Assembly (NCBI GenBank): GCA_964569765.1
Contig: CAZMVY010000005.1
Location: 1 to 46,001, forward strand
Direction: 5' to 3'
DNA length: 46,001 nucleotides
From: CAZMVY01 sp964569765
GTDB taxonomy: Bacteria > Planctomycetota > Phycisphaerae > UBA1845 > PWPN01
Below, piece by piece: positions 33,263 through 41,143 of this stretch. The notes beneath the pieces were generated by a model. It searched no databases. It was given only the letters and a program-made list of their open reading frames with translations, and was not told the DNA's origin. How positions within the stretch are numbered: position 1 is the first letter of the stretch; the number at the start of each line of letters is the position of its first letter. A program made the translations under genes and the position numbers.

Positions 33263-34441
33263 TCAATTTGCCAGAAACGCGGCCAGCCGGTCGATCCCCT
33301 TCTTGATCTGTTCCATGCTCGTCGCGAACGAGAGCCGCACGTGTTCGTCGCTGCCGAACGCAACGCCGGGCACGAGCGCGACCTTCGCCTCGTCCAGTAC
33401 CTTGGACGAGAATTCGAGCGAGCCCTTCACGCCCAGCTTCCCGTACGTCCCGCTGACGTTCGGAAAGGCGTAGAACGCGCCGGTCGGTCGCACGCACCGT
33501 ACGCCGGGCAGCTCATTGAGCCGTTTGTACATGTACTCCGCCCGTCGCTCGAACTCCTGCCGCATCGTCTCGACGGACGACTGGTCTCCCTGCAGCGCCG
33601 CGGCCAATGCCCACTCGTTGAACGTCGCCGGGCCGCTGGTGGTCTGGCTCTGGAGCTTCGCCATCGCGTCGATGATCTCCTTGGGTCCCGCCGCGTACCC
33701 GACTCGCCAGCCGGTCATGGAGTACGTCTTGGATCCCGCGTTGAACGTGACCGTCTTCGCGTACGCCTCCGGGCGGGTCGCGGCGAAGCTCAGGAACTTC
33801 TGGTTGCCGTACAGCAGTCGGTCGTACATCTCGTCGGAGAACACGATGAGATCGTGCTTCGCCACGACGTCCGCGATCGCCCGCACCTCCTCCGGCGTGT
33901 AGCAGAAGCCGCCGGGATTGCTGGGATAGTTCAGCACGAGCACCCGGGTCTTCGGCGTAATGGCGGCCTCGATCTCTTCCGGCCGCAGCTTGAAGCTGTT
34001 CGCCTCGGCCCCGGGGAGGATCACCGGCCTGCCGCCGTTGAGTTTGATCTGCTCCGGGTAGCTGACCCAATACGGCGCCGGAAGGAGCACCTCGTCGCCC
34101 TCGTCGATCAAGGCGCTGAACGCGAGATACAGCGCCTCTTTCCCCCCGACCGTGATGATTACCTGCGACGGGTCGTACGTGAGATCGTTGTCGCGCCGGA
34201 ACTTCGCGCAAACGGCCTCCTTCGCGGGCAGAATGCCGGAGGCCGGCGTCGCGTATTTCGTCTTGCCTTCGTCGAGGGCTTTCTTTGCGGCCTCTTTCAC
34301 GTTTGCCGGCGTGTCGAAATCGGGTTCGCCCGCTCCGAAGCTGACCACGTCGATCCCCTGCTTCTTCATGGCCGCTGCTTTGGAGGAGACCGCCAAGGTG
34401 GCTGACTCGGCCAGGGCCGTCACGCGCCTGCTCAATCGCAT
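33263..34441 (-). CDS. aspC: Pyridoxal-phosphate aspartate aminotransferase (class I)
   Basis: 392 residues. Transfers the amino group between aspartate and 2-oxoglutarate; relatives of this subgroup can also use prephenate. The fold type I marks are FGAGEPDFDTP, YATPASGILPAKEAV, NYPSNPGG, SDEMYDRLLY and the PLP lysine in NAGSKTYSMTGWRVGY; the C-terminus carries the substrate Arg in HVRLSFATS. Length fits the family. Single gene, 79 nt upstream of the ThuA gene on the same strand; may be co-transcribed with it. Confidence 0.93.
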   Translation of the reverse strand: MRLSRRVTALAESATLAVSSKAAAMKKQGIDVVSFGAGEPDFDTPANVKEAAKKALDEGKTKYATPASGILPAKEAVCAKFRRDNDLTYDPSQVIITVGGKEALYLAFSALIDEGDEVLLPAPYWVSYPEQIKLNGGRPVILPGAEANSFKLRPEEIEAAITPKTRVLVLNYPSNPGGFCYTPEEVRAIADVVAKHDLIVFSDEMYDRLLYGNQKFLSFAATRPEAYAKTVTFNAGSKTYSMTGWRVGYAAGPKEIIDAMAKLQSQTTSGPATFNEWALAAALQGDQSSVETMRQEFERRAEYMYKRLNELPGVRCVRPTGAFYAFPNVSGTYGKLGVKGSLEFSSKVLDEAKVALVPGVAFGSDEHVRLSFATSMEQIKKGIDRLAAFLAN

Positions 34442-34480
34442 CGTTCACACCTCGTAACGGGTTGGTGCCATGGGGAGGAT

Positions 34481-34509
34481 ATCATACCTCCGCGTCACCG
34501 GAGAGTCAC
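34481..34509 (-). promoter_or_regulatory. Promoter of aspC
   Basis: On the minus strand GTGACT (34509-34504), 17-nt spacer, TATGAT (34486-34481, five of six). Predicted leader about 35 nt. Confidence 0.5.
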
Positions 34510-34593
34510 ATGCCCCCCCGGCGTGGATTCGTATCACCGGGACTTGAAGCAGCCCTAACTGCCCCCGTCAACTGCACCGGTCTAAGCCGGCGA

Positions 34594-34626
34594 TTGACGA
34601 TCAACGCCCCGCCTTGAGCGTATAAT
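34594..34626 (+). promoter_or_regulatory. Possible promoter of the metallophosphoesterase gene
   Basis: A perfect TATAAT (34621-34626) lies 39 nt before the start codon. The best -35, TTGACG (34594-34599), is 21 nt upstream, which is too far for a standard spacer, so only the -10 is well supported. Confidence 0.35.
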
Positions 34627-34665
34627 GCAGCATCGGCGCTCGCCCTTCCCTCCGAGGCGGTGGCG

Positions 34666-36105
34666 ATGTTCTCGTTGGGCGGCGGGCGGATGGATTCCGG
34701 GCAACGATACGAGATTCGGATGAACGGACCGGTCAACCGGAGAAGGTGGCTCCGCGGAAGCGTCTTCGTCGCGATCGCGGTGACGATCGGGCTGCTGTGG
34801 CTGGAGGCGACCGGCCGTGTCGCATGGCCCCGCTCGGCGGTCTTTCAGTCCATCCTCGTCGCCGTCCTGGTCCTGAATCTGGCCTGGTGGCTCCGGTCTG
34901 ATCTTCGCCTGGCTCAGGTCGGCGGCCGGCCTGTCGTCCGACGGTGGAGCCGCCTGATCCTCGCGGCCTACATGATCCTCATGCTGGCGCCCGCGCTGGG
35001 CATGCTTCGCGGCTCGCTGGACTGGCGCCGGCTTCCGACGCCGCTGGTCATGTGGGTCCAGTTGTGGCATATGTTCATCGTCCTGGCTGTGCCGATCGGC
35101 GCGATCATCGGGGTCTGCATCTGGGCAGTCGCGGGCATACGCGGTCGTCGCACGGGGCGGCCCTCCGTATCGGAGGAAGTCAACGTGTCGCGCCGCGCGT
35201 TTCTCCAGCGCGCGGCCGTGGCCGCCCCAGTCCTCGTTGCCGGCGGTGGGGCGGCGGCCGGTATGTGGCAAATGGGCCGTCTCGCGATCCGCCGATGCGC
35301 CGTCAGCCCCCCGGGCCTCCCCGATCGCCTGCCGGGCCTCACCATCACGCACCTGAGCGACTTCCATATCGGTCGCCTCTATCAGATCGGGCACTTCCGC
35401 CGCGCGGTGGATGCGGCGAACCGGCTCGACAGTGATATCGTGGTCATCACCGGCGACCTGGTCGATCACTCCAACCAGGTGCTTCCCGAGGCGCTCGATA
35501 CGTTGCGGGGACTACGACACCGGTACGGCCTCTTCGCCTGCGTGGGCAACCACGATCTGATCGACGACGGCGATCTTTTCGTGGCCTGCCTCCGCGGAGA
35601 CGGTGTGCCGCTGCTGGTCAACGAGCGGCGGGAAATCGACATCGGCGGCGAACGGCTGCGAATCGGCGGCCTGATGTGGAGCCGTCGGGATACCGGCACG
35701 CCGCAGCGGCCGGGTCATGAGCAATGCGCGGAGGTTACCTTCGGCACGCCCTTTCCGGAGCGGGTGGAACCTTTCACCATTGCGCTGGCGCACCATCCGC
35801 ACGCGTTCGACGCCACAGCCAGACGGCGCATCCCCCTTACGCTCACGGGCCACACGCACGGCGGTCAGTTGATGCTGACCCCGCCCGGCTGGCCCGACAT
35901 CGGCGCGGGGAACATCCTGTTTCGTTACATACGGGGGTTCTACACCGGCGAGGGCACGACGGGTGCGGCACGTCCGCTTTGCAGCGAAGAGGATGCCTGC
36001 GTCCGGAGCGGTCAGCCCATCCTTTTCGTGAATGCGGGCGCGGGGAACTGGTTTCCGGTGCGGATCAACGCGCCGGCGGAGATCGTCCAGTTGCGCCTGG
36101 TTTGA
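34666..36105 (+). CDS. Membrane metallophosphoesterase with internal Tat-like segment
   Basis: 479 residues. Four predicted membrane helices (about 31-48, 57-76, 97-115, 127-157) come first, then VSRRAFLQRAAVAAP with twin arginines at about 176-177 and a fifth hydrophobic stretch (about 182-200). The calcineurin-like phosphoesterase domain follows with metal ligands in DFHIG, GDLVDHS, GNHD, AHHPHAF and GHTHGGQ. YaeI/YkuE-type relatives act on lipid phosphates or UDP-sugar lipids; the target here is unknown. The stop at 36105 is followed by a segment that recurs after the assembly gap. Confidence 0.88.
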   Translation: MFSLGGGRMDSGQRYEIRMNGPVNRRRWLRGSVFVAIAVTIGLLWLEATGRVAWPRSAVFQSILVAVLVLNLAWWLRSDLRLAQVGGRPVVRRWSRLILAAYMILMLAPALGMLRGSLDWRRLPTPLVMWVQLWHMFIVLAVPIGAIIGVCIWAVAGIRGRRTGRPSVSEEVNVSRRAFLQRAAVAAPVLVAGGGAAAGMWQMGRLAIRRCAVSPPGLPDRLPGLTITHLSDFHIGRLYQIGHFRRAVDAANRLDSDIVVITGDLVDHSNQVLPEALDTLRGLRHRYGLFACVGNHDLIDDGDLFVACLRGDGVPLLVNERREIDIGGERLRIGGLMWSRRDTGTPQRPGHEQCAEVTFGTPFPERVEPFTIALAHHPHAFDATARRRIPLTLTGHTHGGQLMLTPPGWPDIGAGNILFRYIRGFYTGEGTTGAARPLCSEEDACVRSGQPILFVNAGAGNWFPVRINAPAEIVQLRLV

Positions 36106-36125
36106 GCTGTTGTTCGGGCGGCGTT
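36072..36125. repeat. Direct repeat unit A beside the assembly gap
   Basis: 54 nt covering the last 34 nt of the metallophosphoesterase gene and 20 nt beyond the stop; repeated exactly at 36241-36294. Past the exact part the two flanks stay roughly three-quarters identical for another ~105 nt. Confidence 0.9.
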
Positions 36126-36191
36126 TCGGTTGCCCGGCCCGGAGGTTTCCCGGCGTCGGCGGGATGGCACCGACGCCCAATTCGTTTTTCG

Positions 36192-36230
36192 TTATTGTCC
36201 GGGAAATTTGGCGTTGCGGATCCAGTCGAA
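36192..36230 (-). CDS. C-terminal end of a PilZ-like protein, cut by the assembly gap
   Basis: Twelve codons FDWIRNAKFPGQ and a TAA stop. Ten of twelve residues equal the last residues of the complete PilZ protein at 36362-36853 (FDWVRNAKLPGQ, TGA stop). The body would lie in or behind the N run. Confidence 0.6.
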   Translation of the reverse strand, partial: FDWIRNAKFPGQ

Positions 36231-36240
36231 NNNNNNNNNN
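36231..36240. other. Assembly gap (ten Ns)
   Basis: Ten unresolved bases, likely a gap of unknown length placed by scaffolding. Frames running through it are artefacts. Confidence 0.98.
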
Positions 36241-36275
36241 GCCGGCGGAGATCGTCCAGTTGCGCCTGGTTTGAG
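36241..36275 (+). pseudogene. Second copy of the metallophosphoesterase 3' end
   Basis: The first 35 nt after the gap encode PAEIVQLRLV plus TGA, the same end as the gene at 34666-36105. It is the tail of either a duplicated gene or an alternative version of the same locus; the rest is missing. The exact repeat continues to 36294. Confidence 0.6.
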
Positions 36276-36361
36276 CTGTTGTTCGGGCGGCGTTCCTGTT
36301 GCCCTGTGCGGAGGCTTTGCGGCGCCGGCAGGATTGCAACCGCAGCGAGATTCGTTTTCCG

Positions 36362-36853
36362 TCATTGCCCGGGCAACTTCGCGTTGCGGACCCAGTCGAA
36401 CGCGGTCATCGCACAGGCGGGGCTTCGGCTGAAGATGGCCTCGTCGCTTGCCGCCTTGAACGCTACGCCGACTTCGTAGTATCCGCGCCCGGTATAGCGA
36501 CAAAACCGCACCTCGCCGGCCAGGAACGCCGGGCCGTGGGCCGGACACTTGCTCAGTTCCACCTCGATCACTTCGCCGGGTGCAAACGGACGCTGGATAA
36601 GCAACCCCATGCCGCCGCGCGACAGGTTACGCGTGCGGCCCGGCAAGGCGCCGATGTCCATCGAGGCGGAAGCGAAAAAGCGAACGAGGCAGTTGCATCG
36701 GAATCGATAGCGCGGTGCGCGGCGCTGATAAAGCTCACCTGGGCCCGGGGTGTCGGCTGGCAGATTCGTTTGTGCTTCGCTCGCATGACGATCGAGGTCA
36801 TCAAGGAGGCCGTCCAGCACCGCGCCGAGATGGGATTCCGTTAGCGGGTTCAT
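36362..36853 (-). CDS. PilZ-domain protein (predicted cyclic di-GMP receptor)
   Basis: 163 residues. The PilZ signature is complete: RRAPRYRF gives RxxxR (about residues 44-48) and NLSRGGMG gives [DN]xSxxG, which together bind cyclic di-GMP. The single domain begins at about residue 40; the leader (1-40) may be helical. No output domain is attached, so it probably acts by protein contact. A near-identical C-terminal end on the other side of the gap implies a paralog or a variant. The 297 nt upstream (36854-37150) contain no gene that I can support. Confidence 0.88.
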   Translation of the reverse strand: MNPLTESHLGAVLDGLLDDLDRHASEAQTNLPADTPGPGELYQRRAPRYRFRCNCLVRFFASASMDIGALPGRTRNLSRGGMGLLIQRPFAPGEVIEVELSKCPAHGPAFLAGEVRFCRYTGRGYYEVGVAFKAASDEAIFSRSPACAMTAFDWVRNAKLPGQ

Positions 36854-37150
36854 GCGACACTTTCATCGGTTTCCGGTCGGCGGATACTTAGATTGAGACT
36901 GGATTATTCACCGCTTCGGCGACCAGCCAGCCGGGCAGTTCAGGCCGCCGCGCAGGATCTACATCCGCCTTTTTCGTCGCACGGCGCCTGGAGTTGCCGA
37001 TAACCCGAAGCCTTTGGTCGCGCAGTCCGCGGCGATTCCGCGGGCGGCGAGTTATGGGTTGCAGGCGGAGGCGGACCGCAGGCGTCTCGACTGTCGAAGG
37101 ATGGGTCCGACGTGCGCGTCGGAGTTGCGGAATGCGCTCTGGCGAGCGTC

Positions 37151-38110
37151 TCAGCCCGATTCCTCGATCCACGGCCACGCCGGCGGCCGGCCCTCCAGTA
37201 CGGCGACAACGTCCTCGACCACATCATTCATGGCCGCGAGGCCTTCACGACTGCGTGACGCGACGTGCGGCGTCAACAGGCAGTTCGGGGCGGCGCGGAG
37301 CGGGTGGTCTTGGGGGGGCGGCTCCGGGTCGAACACGTCGATCGCCGCTCCGGCGATCCGCCCTTCGCGCAGCGCCGCGGCGAGATCGTTTGCCACCACC
37401 ACGGGGCCGCGTGACGTGTTGATCAGATAGGCGTCGCGCTTCATCCGCGCCAGTGCCTGGCGGTCGATCATCCCGCGTGTAAGCGGCGTCAGCGGCACGT
37501 GCAGCGACACCACGTCTGCGGAGGCAAGCACCTGATCCCGCGTCGCGCTGACGGCAGGAAAGGGAAACGGCCCGACCGGGCGGATGTCGTTGTATATGAC
37601 TTGCATGCCGAATCCCATTGAGGCGCGCCGGGCGACCTGGCTGCCGATGCGTCCCATGCCGATGATGCCGAGCACCTGGTGGCGCAGCTCCGGGCAGGCC
37701 GGATCGCGTGACCGCAGGGCGGCAAAGTCGTGTGTGCGGATTTCCCGGTCGAACCAGGCAATGCGGCGTTGCAGCGCGAGGATCAGGCCGATGGCGAAGT
37801 CGGCCACGGCGTGCGTGGATGCGGCTGGCGTGTACACGACCGGTATCCCGCGTTCGCGGGCGGCGGCGAGGTCGATGTTGTCGAGCCCCACCCCGCCGCG
37901 TGCGATGACGCGCAGTCGTTTGCCCGCCTCAATGACGCGGCGGCTGACCGTTGTGTGCGTCCGCACGACGAGCGCGTCGGCGGCGGCGACGGCGGCGAGG
38001 AGGGCGGCCTCGTCGCGCCGGTCGAGGAGCGTGACATTGCCGACCGCGGCCAGACGTTCCATTGCCCCGGGACTGTAGCGTTCCGTGACGACGATCCTTG
38101 GGCGGCTCAT
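37151..38110 (-). CDS. D-isomer-specific 2-hydroxyacid dehydrogenase (phosphoglycerate dehydrogenase-like)
   Basis: 319 residues. The NAD-binding loop GIIGMGRIGSQVA is at about residue 150. The catalytic trio of the family is present: Arg in NTSRGPVV, Glu in DVFDPEP and His in LTPHVAS. It lacks the ACT and intervening domains of full SerA, so it resembles short-form phosphoglycerate or hydroxypyruvate/glyoxylate dehydrogenases. ATG 38110 is 4 nt after the TGA of the ThuA-like gene, so the two form an operon and may act on linked sugar-acid substrates. Confidence 0.88.
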   Translation of the reverse strand: MSRPRIVVTERYSPGAMERLAAVGNVTLLDRRDEAALLAAVAAADALVVRTHTTVSRRVIEAGKRLRVIARGGVGLDNIDLAAARERGIPVVYTPAASTHAVADFAIGLILALQRRIAWFDREIRTHDFAALRSRDPACPELRHQVLGIIGMGRIGSQVARRASMGFGMQVIYNDIRPVGPFPFPAVSATRDQVLASADVVSLHVPLTPLTRGMIDRQALARMKRDAYLINTSRGPVVVANDLAAALREGRIAGAAIDVFDPEPPPQDHPLRAAPNCLLTPHVASRSREGLAAMNDVVEDVVAVLEGRPPAWPWIEESG

Positions 38111-38114
38111 GGTA

Positions 38115-38879
38115 TCAGTCCGCGACCTCCTGCCCGGCGGCCCAGATCGCCCCGCGCAGGAGCAGTTTCTGGAACATCGGCTGTTCGCAAGCCTTCTTGT
38201 CGTGCCCCAGCGCGTTGTAGAACACCCGCCCCTTGCCCCACGGCTTCGTCCAGAGCACCGGCATCGCCTTGCCCTTGTGCAAGGCGGCGGCAAGGACCTC
38301 CACACGCGGGTCATAATCCAGGAGATACTGTTCGTCCGTAATCATGAACTCGTCGATGCCCCGGGTGATGGGGCTTGTGTTCTCGGTGACGCTGACCTGA
38401 TAGGTGCGGTACTTCGGGTGCCCGACGAAGTACCCGCCGACCAGGGCGCGATAATCCGGATCGCCGCGGAACGAATCCGCCCCCGAGTGAAACGTCACGT
38501 ACCCCTTGCCCGCGGCGACGAAGTTCATCAGCCCGCGCTTCTGCTCCTCGGTGATCGTGCCGAGCGTGTAATACAGCACCACGATGTCGTACGGGGCGAG
38601 CCGATCGGCCTTCAGGGCGTCGAGGTCGTTGTCCACCCGGACCACGTCGAACTTCTCCGACTTTTTCAGCAGACCCTCGACCACGTCGCCAACGCCCTTG
38701 GCGTCGTGGATTGGCCCACCGACGAGCAGCAGCGTTTTGATCTTGCCGCCGGCAGCGGGCGTTTGGGGCCCCTGCGCCTCCTGATCCCGGGCAGCTCCCG
38801 CGCCCGCCGACAGAAGCAGCAGGAAGGCAGCGACGGTGAAGGCTCCCGTCGATGCTGAAATGACGCGACGCGTTCTCAT
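38115..38879 (-). CDS. Secreted ThuA-like protein (second of two)
   Basis: 254 residues with a signal peptide (about 1-29). ThuA fold segments: TLLLVGGPIHDAKG, YDIVVLYYTLGTIT, GKGYVTFHSGADSF and GKGRVFYNALGHD. It is 4 nt ahead of the 2-hydroxyacid dehydrogenase. ATG 38879 follows GAAAGGA. It shares the fold with 32260-33183 but differs in length and in the first motif, so it is a distinct subfamily. Confidence 0.87.
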   Translation of the reverse strand: MRTRRVISASTGAFTVAAFLLLLSAGAGAARDQEAQGPQTPAAGGKIKTLLLVGGPIHDAKGVGDVVEGLLKKSEKFDVVRVDNDLDALKADRLAPYDIVVLYYTLGTITEEQKRGLMNFVAAGKGYVTFHSGADSFRGDPDYRALVGGYFVGHPKYRTYQVSVTENTSPITRGIDEFMITDEQYLLDYDPRVEVLAAALHKGKAMPVLWTKPWGKGRVFYNALGHDKKACEQPMFQKLLLRGAIWAAGQEVAD

Positions 38880-39057
38880 AGCGAGTCCTTTCTCGATTCC
38901 TGGGTTGGTCCCATGCACGTTTTCGTCCCGAACCTGCGGCGTATTGTAGCGGCCGGCAGGGGGATCACGCGAGACCCGCATCCGGCCCGGTGGCTGAGCC
39001 GCAGGTCTGCGGTATGCATAGCGGGAATGAGCGGCATGCGCAGGCCGGCCGTTGCCG

Positions 39058-40155
39058 CTACAGGCGGTCGAGCACCTTCAGCGTGGCGGCGGGGAATGCG
39101 TACTGTTCGAGTTGCGGGCGTGCCACCCAGCGCAGCGCGGTGTGATAGCGCGCCTGGGCCCGTCCCCGCATGGGATCGCACGCGTACACATGCAGCGTAA
39201 TGCGGAAGTGCGAGTAGGCGTGCTTCACCGACGCAAGCCGTTTGCCCACGCGGACGACCATCCCAAGTTCCTCGGCGATCTCGCGTGCGAGCGCCTCCGT
39301 GTGCGTCTCGCCGGGCTCGACCTTGCCGCCGGGAAGTTCCCACAGCCCGCCGAGCAGTCCCCTGGGCGGGCGTTTGCCCAGCAGGTAACGCCCGTTCTTC
39401 CGGATCGCCCCGGCCACGATTTCGTAATGCGGGAGCGGCTTCCTGCGCCGTCGAACAGGCAGGCGGGCCTGCCGTCCGCGGGCGCGTGCCCGGCACGAGC
39501 CGCGTACGGGGCACTGATCGCAGCGGGGCTGCTTCGGCGTGCACAACGTCGAGCCCAGCTCCATGATCGCCTGGTTGAACAGGCCGGGCTCGGACGGGGG
39601 CACAAGCTTCTCCGCGATCTCCCACAGCCGCCGTACGGTCCCGGGGGCGTCCACGGATGTGCTCACGTCGAACAGCCGCGCCAGCACGCGCTTGACGTTG
39701 CCATCCACGACCGGTACGCGCTGCCCGAAGGCGATGCTCGCAATTGCCCCGGCCGTGTACGGTCCGACGCCCGGCAACGTCCGCCACTGGTCGGCGCTTC
39801 GCGGGAACTCCCCGCCGCGCTCGCCGGCGATAATCCGCGCGGCCCGGTGAAGGTTGCGCGCCCGGCTGTAGTACCCCAGTCCCTGCCACAGCCGCAGCAG
39901 CCGGTCCTCGCTCGCCGCCGCAAGAGCCTGTACGCACGGGAACTCCGCGGTAAACCGCTCGTAATAGGGCCGGACCGTCTCCACGCGGGTCTGCTGAAGC
40001 ATGACCTCCGACAGCCAGATGCGGTACGGATCGCGCGTGCGCCGCCAGGGCAGGTCGCGCGCGTTCCGCCGAAACCATGCCAGCAACCCTCGCCGAAGGG
40101 CCGTGCCTTTGCGTGCATCGAGGTCAACAGACAACCCGCGACGGACAGCGGACAC
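39058..40155 (-). CDS. mutY: Adenine DNA glycosylase MutY with C-terminal Nudix domain
   Basis: 365 residues. MutY removes adenine paired with 8-oxoguanine. Visible: the DLPWRR start, catalytic Glu50 in SEVMLQQT, the helix-hairpin-helix LPGVGPYTAGAI, catalytic Asp151 in VVDGNVKRV, and the iron-sulfur cysteines 205, 212, 215 and 221 (C-x6-C-x2-C-x5-C). The C-terminal domain (about 243-365) has an intact Nudix box from Gly277 to Met299 (G-x5-E-x7-REIAEELGM), which most MutY proteins have lost. The GTG at 40155 has AGGAGG 7 nt upstream. tadA ends 11 nt before it, so they are co-transcribed. Confidence 0.92.
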   Translation of the reverse strand: MSAVRRGLSVDLDARKGTALRRGLLAWFRRNARDLPWRRTRDPYRIWLSEVMLQQTRVETVRPYYERFTAEFPCVQALAAASEDRLLRLWQGLGYYSRARNLHRAARIIAGERGGEFPRSADQWRTLPGVGPYTAGAIASIAFGQRVPVVDGNVKRVLARLFDVSTSVDAPGTVRRLWEIAEKLVPPSEPGLFNQAIMELGSTLCTPKQPRCDQCPVRGSCRARARGRQARLPVRRRRKPLPHYEIVAGAIRKNGRYLLGKRPPRGLLGGLWELPGGKVEPGETHTEALAREIAEELGMVVRVGKRLASVKHAYSHFRITLHVYACDPMRGRAQARYHTALRWVARPQLEQYAFPAATLKVLDRL

Positions 40156-40166
40156 CGGCCGGCCTC

Positions 40167-40649
40167 CTACTTCTTCCCTTCCTGCCGCTTGCCGCGGAAG
40201 AACTCGTGCAGCAGTTCCGCGCATTCGCCCGCCAGCACGCCGCCGACCACCGAGACCCGGTGGTTCAGCCTGCCGTCGCGTACGATGTCGTACACCGACC
40301 CGCACGCCCCGGCCTTCGGGTCTGCGGTGCCGAAGACCAGTCGCGGCAGCCGCGCCAGCACCATGGCCCCTGCGCACATGACACAGGGCTCCAGGGTCGC
40401 ATACAGCGTGCAGTCGTCCAGCCGCCACGACTTGAGGTAGTCGGCGGCGGCCGTGATGGCGATCATCTCCGCGTGTGCCGTCGGATCATGCAGAGCCTCG
40501 CGCTGATTGTGCCCGCGGCCGATCACCCGTCCGCGGAATGCCACAACCGCGCCGACGGGTACGTCGTCATGACTTCGCGCGGCCATCGCCTCGCGGATTG
40601 CGATGCGCATCATGGCCTCGTCGGACTCGTCGCGGCCGGGGGTCGTCAT
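40167..40649 (-). CDS. tadA: tRNA-specific adenosine deaminase
   Basis: 160 residues. TadA changes A34 to inosine in the tRNA-Arg(ACG) wobble position. The zinc site is complete: H-A-E at residues 59-61 and P-C-V-M-C at 88-92; VPVGAVV and the GHNQRE stretch fit the family. ATG 40649 is used; a GTG two codons upstream (40655) is possible. mutY follows 11 nt downstream. Confidence 0.93.
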   Translation of the reverse strand: MTTPGRDESDEAMMRIAIREAMAARSHDDVPVGAVVAFRGRVIGRGHNQREALHDPTAHAEMIAITAAADYLKSWRLDDCTLYATLEPCVMCAGAMVLARLPRLVFGTADPKAGACGSVYDIVRDGRLNHRVSVVGGVLAGECAELLHEFFRGKRQEGKK

Positions 40650-40714
40650 GGGCACAGCTTATCGCACTGGCGCCGTCGGTGAAAGATTGCGTGAGGGCAA
40701 GCCCGCATGCGGAA

Positions 40715-41002
40715 TCAGTTGTTGTGGAACAACCAGCCCATCGGGGGCAGCGGCGGCCGGGGGCGCGGCGGCTTCTTACGGCCGGGCGTGGGTGGTCCAG
40801 GCCCGGGGGGGAAGAGGGTGTCTTCGCAGTGGCGGGCCGGCGGACGGGCCTCGGGTACGGGGCGTCCGGCCGGCGCGTCCGGCGGGAACAGATCGTCGCC
40901 GCCTTCGAGGTAGCCGCAGTTCGGGCATTGCGCCCGGCCGGGCATCGCGGTCATGACGTTGCCGCAGATGATGCAATGGAGAGGGTCGTCCGTTCGGGAC
41001 AT
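40715..41002 (-). CDS. Small zinc-ribbon protein with proline-rich tail
   Basis: 95 residues. Two cysteine knuckles (CIICGN and CPNCGY, about residues 10-29) form a likely zinc ribbon. The remainder is Pro/Arg-rich and ends MGWLFHNN. No known family. AGGAGG lies 11 nt before the ATG. It sits between tadA and dprA on the same strand; the position suggests but does not prove a nucleic-acid role. Confidence 0.65.
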   Translation of the reverse strand: MSRTDDPLHCIICGNVMTAMPGRAQCPNCGYLEGGDDLFPPDAPAGRPVPEARPPARHCEDTLFPPGPGPPTPGRKKPPRPRPPLPPMGWLFHNN

Positions 41003-41143
41003 CTCTGTTATGGCCTCCTGCCGGATGCCGCCAACGGCACCCCTGGGGTTGTAACCGACCCGGCGGTCTGCGCCAATTCCTTCAGGATATATCGGCCGAC
41101 CGGGGCGTTCTCGATAATCCGGTCGACGGAGCCCTCGGGGCGG

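Noticed and set aside
36192..36548. A minus-strand frame running through the N run
   Set aside because: The Ns make the link artificial; only the last twelve codons left of the gap are meaningful.
36888..37178. Possible 96-residue minus-strand gene
   Set aside because: Arg-rich shadow composition, no ribosome site and overlap with the dehydrogenase end.
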